A stretch of 64,000 bases of DNA from Siphonodentalium dalli (taxonomy: Eukaryota > Mollusca > Scaphopoda > Gadilida > Siphonodentaliidae). The stretch lies in the NCBI GenBank assembly GCA_032622095.1, contig CP136066.1, positions 46,844,911-46,908,910 on the forward strand, in the 5' to 3' direction. Under the pieces are notes generated by a model that was given only the letters and a program-made list of their open reading frames with translations, did not search any database and had not been told where the DNA came from. Below are positions 53,473-64,000 of this stretch, piece after piece. Every line of letters starts with the position of its first letter. The stretch's first letter is position 1. Position numbers and translations under genes: made by a program.

Positions 53473-54227
53473 ATGTCATGATCTTCAAACTTCTCAATTC
53501 TTCTTCTTCTGGACAGGTGCATTATGAGCAGGCCACTGGCACTACATCATGATTGTACCGGTACCACAAATTCAATTTTGAGAAAATATTCTGGTTATGG
53601 CCAGGTAGCTGAGGTACTGTTCAATACTATAGTTGATCCGTTTCGTTATCGTAGCTTAATTCTTACTGTTCCGGGAATTGAAATATTTTTTGTCACATGA
53701 AATTCAGTCTTTTTCGATATTTGCGCACATACATGGGGAGAAATCGGCGAATCTTATATATAAGTCCACAGTTTATCCGTTTGTAGCCAATACACCATTT
53801 CCTTCTGTCAATCCGCGTTGATTCGCGACAAAATTAACTCAAAATACCACAAGAAATTATCCGCGCTTCATTTTGAAGAACGATAACTAAAAGTTAAGAT
53901 TGTAATTTGGCTGCAGAAACGAAACGAAACGAATTTTGAAACACAATAATTGTATTCACTAATATTTTCCTGTTGGTATATTGTCTACTATAGTATATGC
54001 AATCATTTATTTGAAATAATAAGTATCACTTAGAGAATAATTCTTACTGATAATTAGAAATCTCTTTATTTTGTATCCCTTTAATATTAAATAATGGCCC
54101 TGAAAATTGTCTGTTTGTCAGTTTAATGTTCACTAATTATAGCTAGGCTGTTAGATAAAGTATGATATTGCTTCATTTGTCCGGGGTAGTGTATTGTCAT
54201 ACTGTCATAATAAACTTCAAGTAATAA
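53473..54227. other. No feature seen
   Basis: AT-rich. Nothing supported. Confidence 0.45.
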
Positions 54228-55965
54228 GGTAACTACTCGTCAATGATGCTTGAATACATAAATGATTAATAAGGTAACAACTACCCGTCAATGATCGACG
54301 TCTTAATATAGAAAGGTTTTATAAGGTAACTAACTACACGGCAATGATACTTATTATAGAAGGTTAATAATTTAACTTCTTGTCAATGATGCTTTAATAT
54401 AGAAAGGGTTAATAAGGTAACTACCCGTCAATAATGCTTTAGTGTAGAAATTGTTACTAAGGTAACTACATGTCAATGATGCTTTAATAAAGAAAGGGTT
54501 AATAAGATAAAGTTCTACACGTCAATGATGCTTAAATATAGAAAGGGCTAATAGGGTAACTACACGTCAATGATGTTTTAATATAGAAAGGGTTAATATG
54601 GTAATTACACGCCAATGGTGCTTTAATATAGAAAGGGTTAATATGGTAACTACCGTCCATGATGCTTTAATATATAACTGGCTACTATGATAACTACATG
54701 TCAATGATGCTTTATTGTAGAAAGGGTTAATAATGTAACTAATCACCAATGATACTCATTATAAAAAGGGTTAATAAGGTAACTGCCTGTCAATTATTGC
54801 TTCAACGTAGAAAGGGTTAATAAGGTAATTACACGCCAATGGTGCTTTAATATAGAAAGGGTTAATATGGTAACTATCAGTCAATGATGCTTTAATATAG
54901 AAAGTGTTATAATATGGTAACTGCACGTCAATGATGCTTTGATACAAAAATGGTTAATAAGGTAATTACCCGTCAATGGCGCTTTAATATAGAAATGGTT
55001 TATAATGTAACTACTCACCAATGATACTTAGTATAGAAAGGGTTGTTTAATGTAACTACCCGTCAATTAATGCTTTAATATAGAAAAGGTTAATAAGGTA
55101 ACTACACGCCAATGATACTTAGTATAGAAAGGGTTGGTAAGGTAACTACACGACAATGATACTTTAGTATATAGAGGGTTAATTAGGCAACTACCCGTCA
55201 ACGATGCTTTAATATAGAAAGGGTTAACATGGTAACTACACGTCAATGATATTTTAATAAAGAAAGGGCTAATAAGGTAACTACATGTCAATGCTGCTTT
55301 AATACAGAAATGGTTAATAAGGTAACTTCACGTCAATGATGCTTTAATATAGAAAGGGTTAATACTGTAACTACTCACCAATGATACTTAGTATAGAACG
55401 GGTTAATAAGATAACTACCCAGCAATAATGATGCTTTAATATAGAGAGGGTTATACTAAGGTAACTACACGTCAATGATGCTTTAATACATAAATGGTTA
55501 ATAAGGTAACTACCCGCCAATGGCGCTTTAATATAGAAAGGGTTAATAATGCAACTACTCACCAATGATACTTAGTATAGAAAGTGTTAATAAGGTAACT
55601 ACCTGTCAATTAATGCTTTAATATAGAAAGGGTTAATAAGGTAACTACACGCCAACGGTACTTAGTATAGAAAGGGTTAATAAGGTAACTATATACGACA
55701 ATGATACTTTGATATATACAGAGTTAAGGAGCCAACTACCCGTCAATGATGCTATACTATAGAAAGGGTTAACATTGTAACTACACATCAATGATATTTT
55801 AATATAGAAAGGGTTAATAAGGTAACTACGCGTCAATGATGCTTTAATAAAGAAAGGGTTAATAAGGTAACTACCTGTCAATTAATGATTTAATATAGAA
55901 TGGTTAATAAGGTAACTACACGCCAATGGTGCTGTAATATAGAAAGGGTTAATAAGGTGACTTCA
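54228..55965. repeat. ~46-bp minisatellite, about 38 copies
   Basis: Units of about 45-48 bp: GGTAACTACACGTCAATGAT, GCTTTAATATAGAAAGGGTT, AATAA. Sub-variants (CTCACCAATGATACTTAGTA; CCTGTCAATTAATGCTTTAA) recur together every 6-8 units, so there is higher-order structure. Minus-strand frames reading INPFYIKASLTCSYL repeats are artefacts of unit length near 45. Confidence 0.93.
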
Positions 55966-55984
55966 ATGCAGATTATACAGTTTA

Positions 55985-56281
55985 ACAAATTACCACAGGT
56001 GTATATATCCGGGTGAACACTGTAGTAAATACCTGGGCGAAACCCTGGTGTAAATACCTGGGTGTAAATACCTGGTGTAAATACCTGGGTGTAAATCCGT
56101 AAAAACCCGGGTAAACTGGGGTTTATACCTAACATATATAGAAAACACCTGGGTAAATCTATATAAATCCCTGATTTACCTGGGTGTAACCTGGGTGTGA
56201 CCTGGGTGGAACCAGGGTAAAACCTATATGTACCGGTGTATACCTAGGTAAACACCAAGATTTACCCAGGTACATTTTTAT
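55985..56281. repeat. Short CCTGGG array, inverse of the 42-kb array border
   Basis: TAAATACCTGGGTGTAAATA units run to a border that reads GATTTACCCAGGTACATTTT, then TATATGGG. The inverse of exactly this border, CCCATATAAAAATGTACCTG, starts the array at 42112. Confidence 0.8.
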
Positions 56282-56634
56282 ATGGGCTATCGGCTTGAAA
56301 TTTGGTATGTGAATGTATCTTGCCCGGATACGAATTTTATCGGGTCGCCGAGCCCGTGCGACGCCAGCTTCGCGCATGCGCAGACGAGATATCGGAAACG
56401 GGTGGAGCTATCGACTTGAAATTTGGTATGTGAATGTATCTTGCCCCGGATACGAATTTTATCGGGTCGCCGAGCCCGTGCGACGCCAGCTTCGCGCATG
56501 CGCAGACCAGATCTCGGAAACGGGTAGAGCTATCGACTTGAAATTTGGTTTTTGAATAGCCCGGACAACGTCGGGCTCATCGACTTGAAATTTGGTTTTT
56601 GAATAGCCCGGACAACGTCGGGCTCATCGGCTAG
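56282..56634 (+). mobile_element. Helitron-like 3' end with duplicated terminal hairpin
   Basis: Two ~122-bp tandem copies of the ATTTGGTATGTGAATGTATC ... GCGCATGCGCAGACSAGAT ... GGAAACGGGTRGAGC unit are followed by two 47-bp copies ending in the hairpin AGCCCGGACAACGTCGGGCT (56557-56576 and 56605-56624). Six bases after the second hairpin is CTAG (56631-56634) before a T, the layout of a Helitron 3' end. The same body sequence at 41561-42115 has the matching 5' type end. Confidence 0.68.
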
Positions 56635-56639
56635 TTGAT

Positions 56640-57359
56640 TTATATTCTTCTTCGTGATACAAGGAATTTAATTGTGCTATTTAACAACCCCAAATTGTAG
56701 TCGTTTGGATGAGATATTTGGGGGGGGGGGGGGGGCACTCAATTTGATAAGAATGGGTTTAGTCGCCGATTTACACCACACTTATACAAAATCATCGCCA
56801 TGGTATGAGGAGTCTAATGGTGTGGCTTAACTCTGTCAAATGTGGCCTCATTCGAGTCAGGGGTGCACTTAAATGGAGAGGGGCACCAAAATTGATACAC
56901 AATATTGTTAGCGCCAATTTCCACACGTTCTTATCCATGATACGAGGAATCTAATCGTGTGATTTAAAGACCCCATATTGGTGCTGCTTGGGTGAGAGAT
57001 GGGAAGGGGATGGGTGGGCACCAAATTTGATAAACAAAATGTTTAGTCGCCGATTAGCACCAAACTTATAAATAATCATCTCCATGATACCAGGAGTGTA
57101 TTTGTGTGGTTTAAGGATGTCACAAGTGGGGCCATTCGAGTCAGTGGTGTATAGAGGTGAGAGTGACACACACAAATTATAACAATATGTTTAGCGCCGA
57201 TTTCCACCAGATTGATACATATTCTTCTCCGTGATACGAGGAATCTTATCGTGTGGTTTAGATACACCAAATTGGTGCCCTCTGGGTGTGAAATATGGGG
57301 ACCTTAAATTTGATACGAATTTGTATCAAAATACAATTTTCACCAATTTTATATGAGGA
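56640..57359. repeat. Alternating ~145-bp units of the Helitron-like body, block 1
   Basis: Two unit types alternate: GCCGATTTACACCACACTTA ... CATGGTATGAGGAGTCTAAT, and CAATTTCCACACGTTCTTAT ... GATACGAGGAATCTAATCGTG. Starts are near 56640, 56765, 56915, 57050 and 57195. A G16 run lies at 56720. Minus-strand frames are repeat artefacts. Confidence 0.65.
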
Positions 57360-57506
57360 TTAACTGTCATGTGGACTGTTTTATGGAGATGTAACCGTGA
57401 GGTAAGTGGACATAACTTGTGTAAAAACCCGAAGGGTTTTACATACAAGTTATGACCACTTACCTCATGGTTACATCTCCATAAAAATAGTCCACATGAC
57501 AGTTAA
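57360..57506. repeat. Near-perfect 71-bp-arm hairpin
   Basis: TTAACTGTCATGTGGACTGT ... GTGTAAAAACCC pairs with GGGTTTTACATACAAG ... AGTCCACATGACAGTTAA around the 3-base loop GAA. A few mismatches (GTGAGG against CATGG, one extra A). It interrupts the repeat block. Confidence 0.88.
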
Positions 57507-57940
57507 TGCTTATATTTATATACATTTAGCGAAAAAGCCACTTTTGTAAATGTATTTAAATCCAAAAGTGTATCGTGACAAAAACAGCCCAAAATACCCA
57601 ATAGCACCCGTGGCAAAAGTTAATTGGAACAATTTCTCTTCATATTGAAACCCGATGATGTATTAAGTCAATCCTGCGCGAGTCCAAATGCGCCCAAAAC
57701 ATTACGCGTTCGTCTATCCAAACCCAATGACGTATCGATGGTGTTATGAGCTTGGTGTTATGAGCCGTTGCGCATTCACCGATAAATAACTGCAACTAGC
57801 CACGTGGGCGCCGACCAATCAGAATGCTGGATTTAGTGATGACAACACTTAGTATGTAAATATATATAGGCACCTCTAATCTCTAATGCGTCTAAGTGTG
57901 CGGTTTATCGGTGACAAAAGTGGCGCCGCTTGAGTCCGAA
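57507..57940. other. Spacer, no feature seen
   Basis: Somewhat GC-richer around 57660-57830 (CACGTGGGCGCCGACCAATC includes an inverted CCAAT box) but no open frame or TSS logic. Confidence 0.35.
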
Positions 57941-58800
57941 ATATGGACGGGAGGGTCACCAAAAACTGATTTTTAGTATCAATTACCATCAAATTCTAAC
58001 ACGTTCTTCTCAAATGATACGATAAATCAAATCGTGCTGTCTGTCGTTCTGTCTGTCTGAATGCGTTCTATATATAACTTCACGGGATACAATCGAGATG
58101 GCACCAAGGCGTTCTAAGAGGGGTAACTTTTTACGAGAAAGATAATGGTGTGGGTTAAAATTTTCTAAAGTGACGCTGTTGGTGTCAGGGGAAGAAAAGG
58201 TGGGAGGTCGGCAAAATTTAAAAAATATGGTGAAATAGTTTTGTCGCCGATTTCCACCAAATGCATACATAATCACCTCCGCGATATGGCGCTGTTCGAG
58301 TCAGCGTTGCAGGGGCATCAGCAATTGATTTAATAAACTATTTTTAGCGCAGATTTCCACCAAATTGATATATTATTCTTCTCTATGATACGAGGAATAT
58401 AATTGTGTGATTTAAAGACGCCAAATTGCTGCCGTTTTGGGTGAGAGATGGGGGGTCATAACTAATCTAAGTACTTGTTTAGTTGCTGATTACCACCAAA
58501 CCTATATATAATCATCTAATGTCTAATGTACATGTTTAAATATGTCAAAAGTGGAGCCGTTAAAGTAATGCATGATGATGGCAGTTGCACCAAAGCTGAT
58601 ACAAATATATTTAGCACTAATTTTCACCAAATTCATACACGTTTTTCTCTAATGATACGATGAATTAAATCACATTTGGTGTCGTTTGGGTCACGAATGG
58701 CGAGAGGATATGCACAATCATTGATAATATTGCTATTCGCCGGTATCCACCTATAAGTTATATATAGTCACCCAGGCCATCTCCATATCATTTTAAGGAG
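57941..58800. repeat. Alternating Helitron-like body units, block 2
   Basis: It continues the units of 56640-57359 and includes at 58040-58260 a close relative of 41595-41800 (TCTGTCTGAATGCGTTCTAT, AAAATTTTCTAAAGTGACGC, GTCAGGGGAAGAAAAGG). Confidence 0.65.
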
Positions 58801-60939
58801 TTTTGGGCGTTCAAATTTCACAATCTCGACAAATGGTGACCCAATTAAGTCACTTGAACAATTAAATCTTCCCAACTGTCATATGTATATGGGGATGGCA
58901 ATCAGGGCATTCACACAATGAGCTAGCAAAAAAGAGATACATGGAAGAAGCATTAAATGTATATTTATCATTATATTTAAAGCCACATGGCGGTTTGCGC
59001 CCCAAAATACACAAAATAATATTCGCTTTTAAAATTTCCCCGGTATCAAAATAGGTAGATAAATACCAAAACTACATTTCTACGACCAATATATGTCCAA
59101 TAAAGACGCATTCAAGTCATGAAAATTACAATAAAATAGCAATATTCGGGTCCCGAATTTTTTTTCCAACATAGCTGCCATTTTTGGATGATGCAATCAC
59201 CAACAACAGCCGAGGTTTTCCGGGTGTAATTGTAAATAAGCTTCCCCAGCGTCTTATAATTTCCGGCACGCGATACAGGGGTTTCAATTTGATCGTATGT
59301 GTCCCTGTGAGAAAAATGGTCTCTGTTGACAAGAATTTAATGATAGGACGGTCATCCTGAATTTATCGGAGACATGGCGATGGTGCGATTGGGGAGGGGG
59401 TTCAGAAATGAACATATTATTACTTATACATGTATAATAAGTAATTATGTTGAGATGCATTTGTATTTAAATTTCAATCCAACATCATTATCGTAGTAAA
59501 TTGCATGATTTGCAGTATATGCTGAATATCTTTCTTACAGAATATAGGAATGGGTCGCCAAGTATTAGAAAATGTCATGCATTTATACTCCGGCTACCGT
59601 AGAGGTCGTATTCAACCAGTTAAAAATATGGGAACGTTTTAATGTTCTGACGGAGAACTTTATAGCTTTGGAAAAAACAACTCAGTGACTATATATATTT
59701 ATTTATTACTTGTTCCTTAATAATATATTTCACAAAATGGGGTGTGACACTCCAGATTGCATGATTTGTCTGTGACTTTTGTGAGTCGACATCGAAATAA
59801 ACATTGAATTGATTACCCGTGAGAAATTTAATTATTGTAATGGATGCTAATCAAACTCGACTCAACAAAGTGACATATTTCATGCAACATCGAGCTGGGA
59901 TCTTCGTGAACTACGTACACAGTGTAATACACTATTTACTGAGGAACGATATTAACTAAGAATATATTAGCTGCATTCACTGTTTTTTTAAAATGTTTAT
60001 AAACTTCCCTATATATCTGAACATGACTTGAACTGGTGTAGAATTATCTCTACAGGCGTAGCCAGTGTAGAGATTCGTGATATGATCTAGCTAAGTATGT
60101 ATGCATATAGTTTTTCACAATTTACGTATATCGATCGTCCATTGCATGTTTATATGTTGAAATCAACTGTAAAAAAGATAGACAGGCGGGGAGAGTGTAT
60201 ACACACGCAAGTATAGCATTGTAACTGTGTTAATTATCTACTTGGATTAACTGTTTTGAATATATCTTTTTAACACACGGAAAAATTAGATATCATATGA
60301 AAGTAGTAGATGTGATCCTTGTGTTCCGCACTGCTGTATATAATTTGAAATTTGTGTCCTGGGAACGGCGTGTAAACAATGTAGACACATTTTGAGGAAA
60401 AATAAATTAAAATAAATTTAATCCTTTTCTACTACTGAAACCGATGGTGAAGACGCTGTTTTTTTCATTCTATTCCAATATCAAATGGGGTAACAGGTGT
60501 GATATGGCCATGTTGGGACAGACATTCTCGTAATTATATGGTTTACGATTAAGCATTGTTTGTGTATATTTCATTTTATTGCTAACTTGGCGATAGTTGG
60601 TGCATCTTAAGCCACGTATCACAGACAATCAGCATTTTTCATTACCAATTGTCATCATGGATGCCATTTTGATTAGAACATTATGCTCTAAGCGGATTTA
60701 TCGGATTTTGAACATGGTGTACCGGTAGAGGATATGTTTATTATTCCTCTTCAAAATGGAATAAAAACCAACTAAGTCCAAATATTTTCAAGGTCAAACT
60801 TTTATCGACAAGACTATTTTGTCTTTTTCAGCATTTAGCCATGACACGGAGGTCTTACATGTTTGCCCTTTTCCCACATTTCGTCTTGTGACTCAGAGGC
60901 AGGTGGTTTTAATTAAACTGATGGTGAAATAAAATAAAC
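58801..60939. other. No recognised gene
   Basis: Long AT-rich stretch. The minus-strand frame at 59126-59332 has no domain. Nothing supported. Confidence 0.45.
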
Positions 60940-61092
60940 GAATTTTAAGTGCTCCAAGCAACCGATATTCCCAAATTAGTGTTTATCTGGCTTCGGGGGT
61001 TAACACAATTTTAGACGTGAGTCGAGGACCCATCAAAGCTCAGAGTTATCAGATATCGATTTTTGATATCTTTTATTTTTCACCAACTGGGT
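60940..61092 (+). mobile_element. Truncated TTAAAGG-family copy
   Basis: TTTTAAGTGCTCCAAGCAAC, then CTGGCTTCGGGGGTTA, GTGAGTCGAGGACCCATC and CAGATATCGATTTTTG follow family order but stop after the first third, where the next copy begins. Confidence 0.55.
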
Positions 61093-61531
61093 GGGTACTC
61101 AATCCGATCAGACGCTCCTAAGTTACTATTTATTTGGTTCCGGCGGTAACATATATTTGACTCGAGCTCAGAGTGATCAGATATCGATTGTCGAAGTTTG
61201 TTATTTCTCAAGATGTGTAATAATATGTGGCCAGGAACACGTGGTCAAACGGATGGTCTCGGACAAAATTGCGGATGAAGATGGATAACTCAAAAGTCAA
61301 GTGGTAATACGGTCAAATGTTGTGATACCTTAGTGATAATACGGCCATATTTTGTTGAACAAAATTTTTTTAAACAATAAGTTTTGGGAAATTTGATACC
61401 ATAGTTAACAGTGATTAGCATTACATTGTTGCAATATATCGATTCTGTTCACTAAAGCGTATTTTGAAGAAATGTTGTTGCTGTTGTATCTTGATGGTAT
61501 GGGGACCGCCTGATCGATTGAGTACCTTTAA
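61093..61531 (+). mobile_element. TTAAAGG-family element, nearly complete
   Basis: It starts GGTACTCAATCCGATCAGAC and ends GATTGAGTACCTTTAA, with the internal order GGTTCCGGCGG, AGATATCGATTGTCGAA, GGACAAAATTGCGGATGAAG and GATGGATAACTC. It is joined head-on to the truncated copy before it. Confidence 0.7.
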
Positions 61532-62939
61532 AAAGAACTACGGAATTGAACTCACTGCAGTTCATCGACACACTCAGCCGAAAATTATTGCCTACAAAAT
61601 TGCGATTAGAGTATATTTGAGAAAAATCAATGTGTTCCAAGGATCAATGTAAATGACTAAACTTCATGTTGACATTGCGTAACAAACTGGAAAACCGTTC
61701 TATCGTCACATCCTTGTCAACAGAGGTTATTATTCTCGCATGGACAAATAGGATCCAACAGAAACATATTATCGCGTACCGAAAATGATAGAGACGCTGG
61801 GGAAACTTGGAAAATATTACGTCACAAACATGGCGGTGTCGAGAATGCACTCATTTCCGAAAACACACGAGCGCTGCCGGCATCACTCGGAAGATCGGCA
61901 GATTAGAAAAAATTAACCGGAACAGCGAAACGATATCAAATTTACGCAAAAATATAACTAACAAAACGCGTTTTTTAGCGCTATATCGACGAATTAGCTC
62001 TGGAATAGTTTGCATATGGATGTTTTGATACCCCTTTTCTCGAATTACGTACACATAAATTGTAGGGTTCGAATGAGCCATGTCCGTTTAAGAGATACAT
62101 ATATTCTTGCAAACTGAGAGACCTCGAATCGTCAGAGGATTGCATATATATTATAACACAATTAAGTCTGTTCCATTCAATACAGTTTCCACACAAAAGT
62201 TACAATTTGTCAAGAGATATGGAAATGTATCGAAATCCTGTTCAAAAATAGTGGTCACAGTGTGCAGTCAAATATATGTTCTTCTGATATAAAAGAAAAC
62301 GCAGTCAGTAGCACATGACTTTTCAGGATTCTCCAATACTGACCTCTGACAGGGGTATATCTGGCCGATACAGCGAAAATTTTAGAACAGACTCATCGAC
62401 TGACATAAACAACTCAAAATATCGCTTTGTCTGGCACGTGTAGCTGATATACTTGCGCAGCAACATTTCTTTTAAATTGAGAATATGTTTTCCAATATAT
62501 AGCACCATGAACAGAGGATCACCTTCAAATTTCTTTAAAACATCTGTATCTTCATGGAGATATGATAGTCATGCAGGTGTCCACACTTAGTCCAACCCAC
62601 TAGATTGGTTGATACATCTCTATATGTAAAAACCCAATTGTCGTCTTTTATTTTTGCGAACTAATTTGTTTATGATGTTCATGTATCATAGTATAATGTC
62701 TGAATTATACGCAGTTGTAAATAAATAAATACCTCATTATTCCTGGAACGGATTAATCGCGATAAACAAAATACAATCGACAAGGTGAGCCACTACTTAT
62801 ATTCCATGACTGTGTACTAATCATGTTTTGTGATGCTATTTGAATATACAATTTATGAGAATACGTCTAACACATTGAGCAAGAGTATTCTTTATTCCCA
62901 CCAAATATCCACAGCATGCAGATAGTTTCACATCACTAT
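61532..62939. other. No recognised gene; promoter-like words near 61816-61835
   Basis: TATTACGTCACAAACATGGCGGTGTCG (in parts TTACGTCA and AACATGGCGG) combines a CRE-like and a YY1-like site. The ATG opens 28 codons (MAVSRMHSFPKTHERCRHHS) with no donor nearby. Overlapping frames on both strands (61807-62081) show no family. I treat it as weak. Confidence 0.25.
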
Positions 62940-62969
62940 AACTAGGGCAACGCCGGGTAACCCTGCTAG
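62940..62969 (+). mobile_element. Putative Helitron 3' terminus
   Basis: AGGGCAACGCCGGGTAACCC can fold (GGC AAC GCC; GGGT A ACCC) and is followed by TG and CTAG before T. The body upstream was not matched to the 5' end at 7921, though the sequence after it at 63240 belongs to that family. Confidence 0.45.
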
Positions 62970-63239
62970 TTGAATAATAAAAATGAAGTTAGTTTACGTG
63001 GAAATCAGAATGGACTTTACTTTATCTACGGACTGTTCTTTCTTGAAAGTGCAGCCCACTCGAATAGTAAAACTCGGAATTATGCTTGATTCATATCAAG
63101 GCGACGTCCAGTCGCGGGATGTTGGCAGTTTGTTGTGCTCAGGCCAGGGGCATACAATAGCGATGGTGTGGTTGTTGACGGGGGTGTCACGCAAATAGTG
63201 ACATTAGCATTAACCTTTACTAATAACAATACATTGATT
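62970..63239. other. Open frame at 62983-63198, not called
   Basis: 71 codons with GC content above the local average and no recognised domain. It sits between two Helitron-like segments and may be part of one. Confidence 0.2.
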
Positions 63240-63400
63240 TCGTGTGTTTGCCTGTCCGGCTATAGGCGACAAAACGACTGAACCTCTCCGAAAATGTGTA
63301 CATGGGGTCATATCATGTAACCCGGGGATTAAGGGCGCTAATAATTAATGTTTATAACTTTGGCTATAGGCGATCAAACGGACGGGCAGATCGGCAGATT
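63240..63400 (+). repeat. Relative of the 7.9-kb Helitron-like repeat
   Basis: GTCCGGCTATAGGCGACAAA, ACGACTGAACC, GAAAATGTGTACATGGGGTC and GGGCGCTAATAATTAATG follow the same order as 7980-8110. A second GGCTATAGGCGATCAAACGG follows at 63361. Confidence 0.65.
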
Positions 63401-63914
63401 TAAAAAAAAAAGATCATTTTTTTAAATTTGGGAATAGATTTTCAAAACCGTTTTTGCTTTATCATATTTTATGGATGTTAGTGTTGAAAACTAATATTGA
63501 AGGAAGGGTCAGTGCTGTCAACACATTTGTTTTTTTTTTAAATAGTGATTTTGAATCCATTTTCAGCAAGCTTGATGTTATTTCTTAAACATGGGGGATG
63601 TGACCCTAAAAATAATATAATAATAAAAACAATTTCCCGGACCCCTGTGTCTTATATATAGGTACTGTAGGTATTACGACCAATTTTGTGTCAGGGGCCG
63701 GTGATTGTATTATCCATGTGTGTTTCTGTATACGTTGTTCAAATAAATAGGATTATCATTGTGTGTGGCTGAGACATGAGATACTTCATAATTTTATATG
63801 TAAGACGCTATTTCAAAATGCATTTTAGCTCAAGCTGCTGAGCATGAAAATTCAAGTTGAGATATTGCCAATTTGCCATGGGTTGGTATCCATCGCCAGT
63901 GGTGTCCGAACATT
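63401..63914. other. No feature seen
   Basis: AT-rich with A- and T-runs. Nothing supported. Confidence 0.4.
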
Positions 63915-64000
63915 AGTAAGTCCGTCAACAATTTCCATTGGCATAGGCTACAGGTTGTAACGTTGGTCGGATCATTATGAAATTTGACTGTTGACATGTG
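63915..64000 (-). repeat. Inverted fragment of the ~163-bp satellite, runs off the window
   Basis: On the minus strand it reads CACATGTCAACAGTCAAATT, then TCATAATGATCCGACCAACG, then TTACAACCTGTAGCC, matching the 31-32.6 kb units. More may lie beyond the window end. Confidence 0.75.

Noticed and set aside
57770-57830. CCAAT-like and CACGTG words suggesting a promoter
   Set aside because: No open frame or initiator follows; in spacer between repeat blocks.
61807-62081. Overlapping frames on both strands near a CRE/YY1-like start
   Set aside because: No donor, no domain and both strands equally open; kept only as a weak promoter-like note.

Overview
The window looks like ordinary, repeat-dense nuclear DNA of an invertebrate animal, most likely a marine one. 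It is AT-rich and has no long open reading frames outside tandem repeats. It carries isolated exon-like segments with GT splice donors, TTAGGG-like repeats, a tRNA-derived SINE, a LINE reverse-transcriptase remnant, and many short DNA transposons ending in terminal inverted repeats (TIRs). The words TACATGTA and ACCGGTA recur throughout. I cannot place the phylum. No prokaryotic operon, CRISPR array or virus is seen.

Genes are sparse. The only confident host exon is the first coding exon of a short-chain dehydrogenase/reductase of the DHRS11 type, on the minus strand at 21465-21596, ending in a clean splice donor; its other exons were not found. Weaker candidate first exons (ATG in good context, short coding-like stretch, and in three cases a GT donor) lie on the plus strand at 9746, 41360, 46910 and 51679. 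A 46-codon protein tail at 36568-36708 and an ORF at 13481-13852 also look coding-like but match nothing I recognise. A degraded LINE C-terminus lies on the minus strand at 52978-53472.

Layout: 1-7.8 kb has short tandem arrays (81, 31, 43 and 63 bp), two hAT-like elements and a degenerate telomere-like tract. 7.9-13.4 kb has a Helitron-like 5' end, relatives of its body and a ~50 bp minisatellite of about 34 copies. 13.5-20.1 kb has a composite repeat, a TA-flanked MITE and a 2.6 kb CACTA-like element carrying nested repeats. 20.1-25 kb holds the DHRS11-like exon and a tRNA-type SINE. 25.5-35 kb is almost all structured repeat: foldback elements with arrays in their arms, a second MITE copy, a 183 bp G-tract array, a ~163 bp satellite and a hAT element with a near-perfect 8 bp target duplication. 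35.7-38.9 kb has a 15-base motif repeated in otherwise unlike sequence, plus the protein tail. 39-46.2 kb has a perfect 91 bp hairpin, a Helitron 5' end followed by a CCTGGG array, and an inverted pair of one MITE family. 46.4-52.2 kb has more TA-flanked MITEs and three candidate first exons. 52.5-64 kb has the LINE remnant, a ~46 bp minisatellite, a Helitron 3' end with duplicated hairpin, and further dispersed repeats.

There is no gene cluster to interpret as a pathway. What stands out is how mobile elements, tandem arrays and host sequence are interlocked: arrays inside inverted arms, elements nested in arrays, and candidate exons starting within tens of bases of element ends. Element classes are assigned from termini, inverted repeats and flanking duplications seen by eye, not from database matches.
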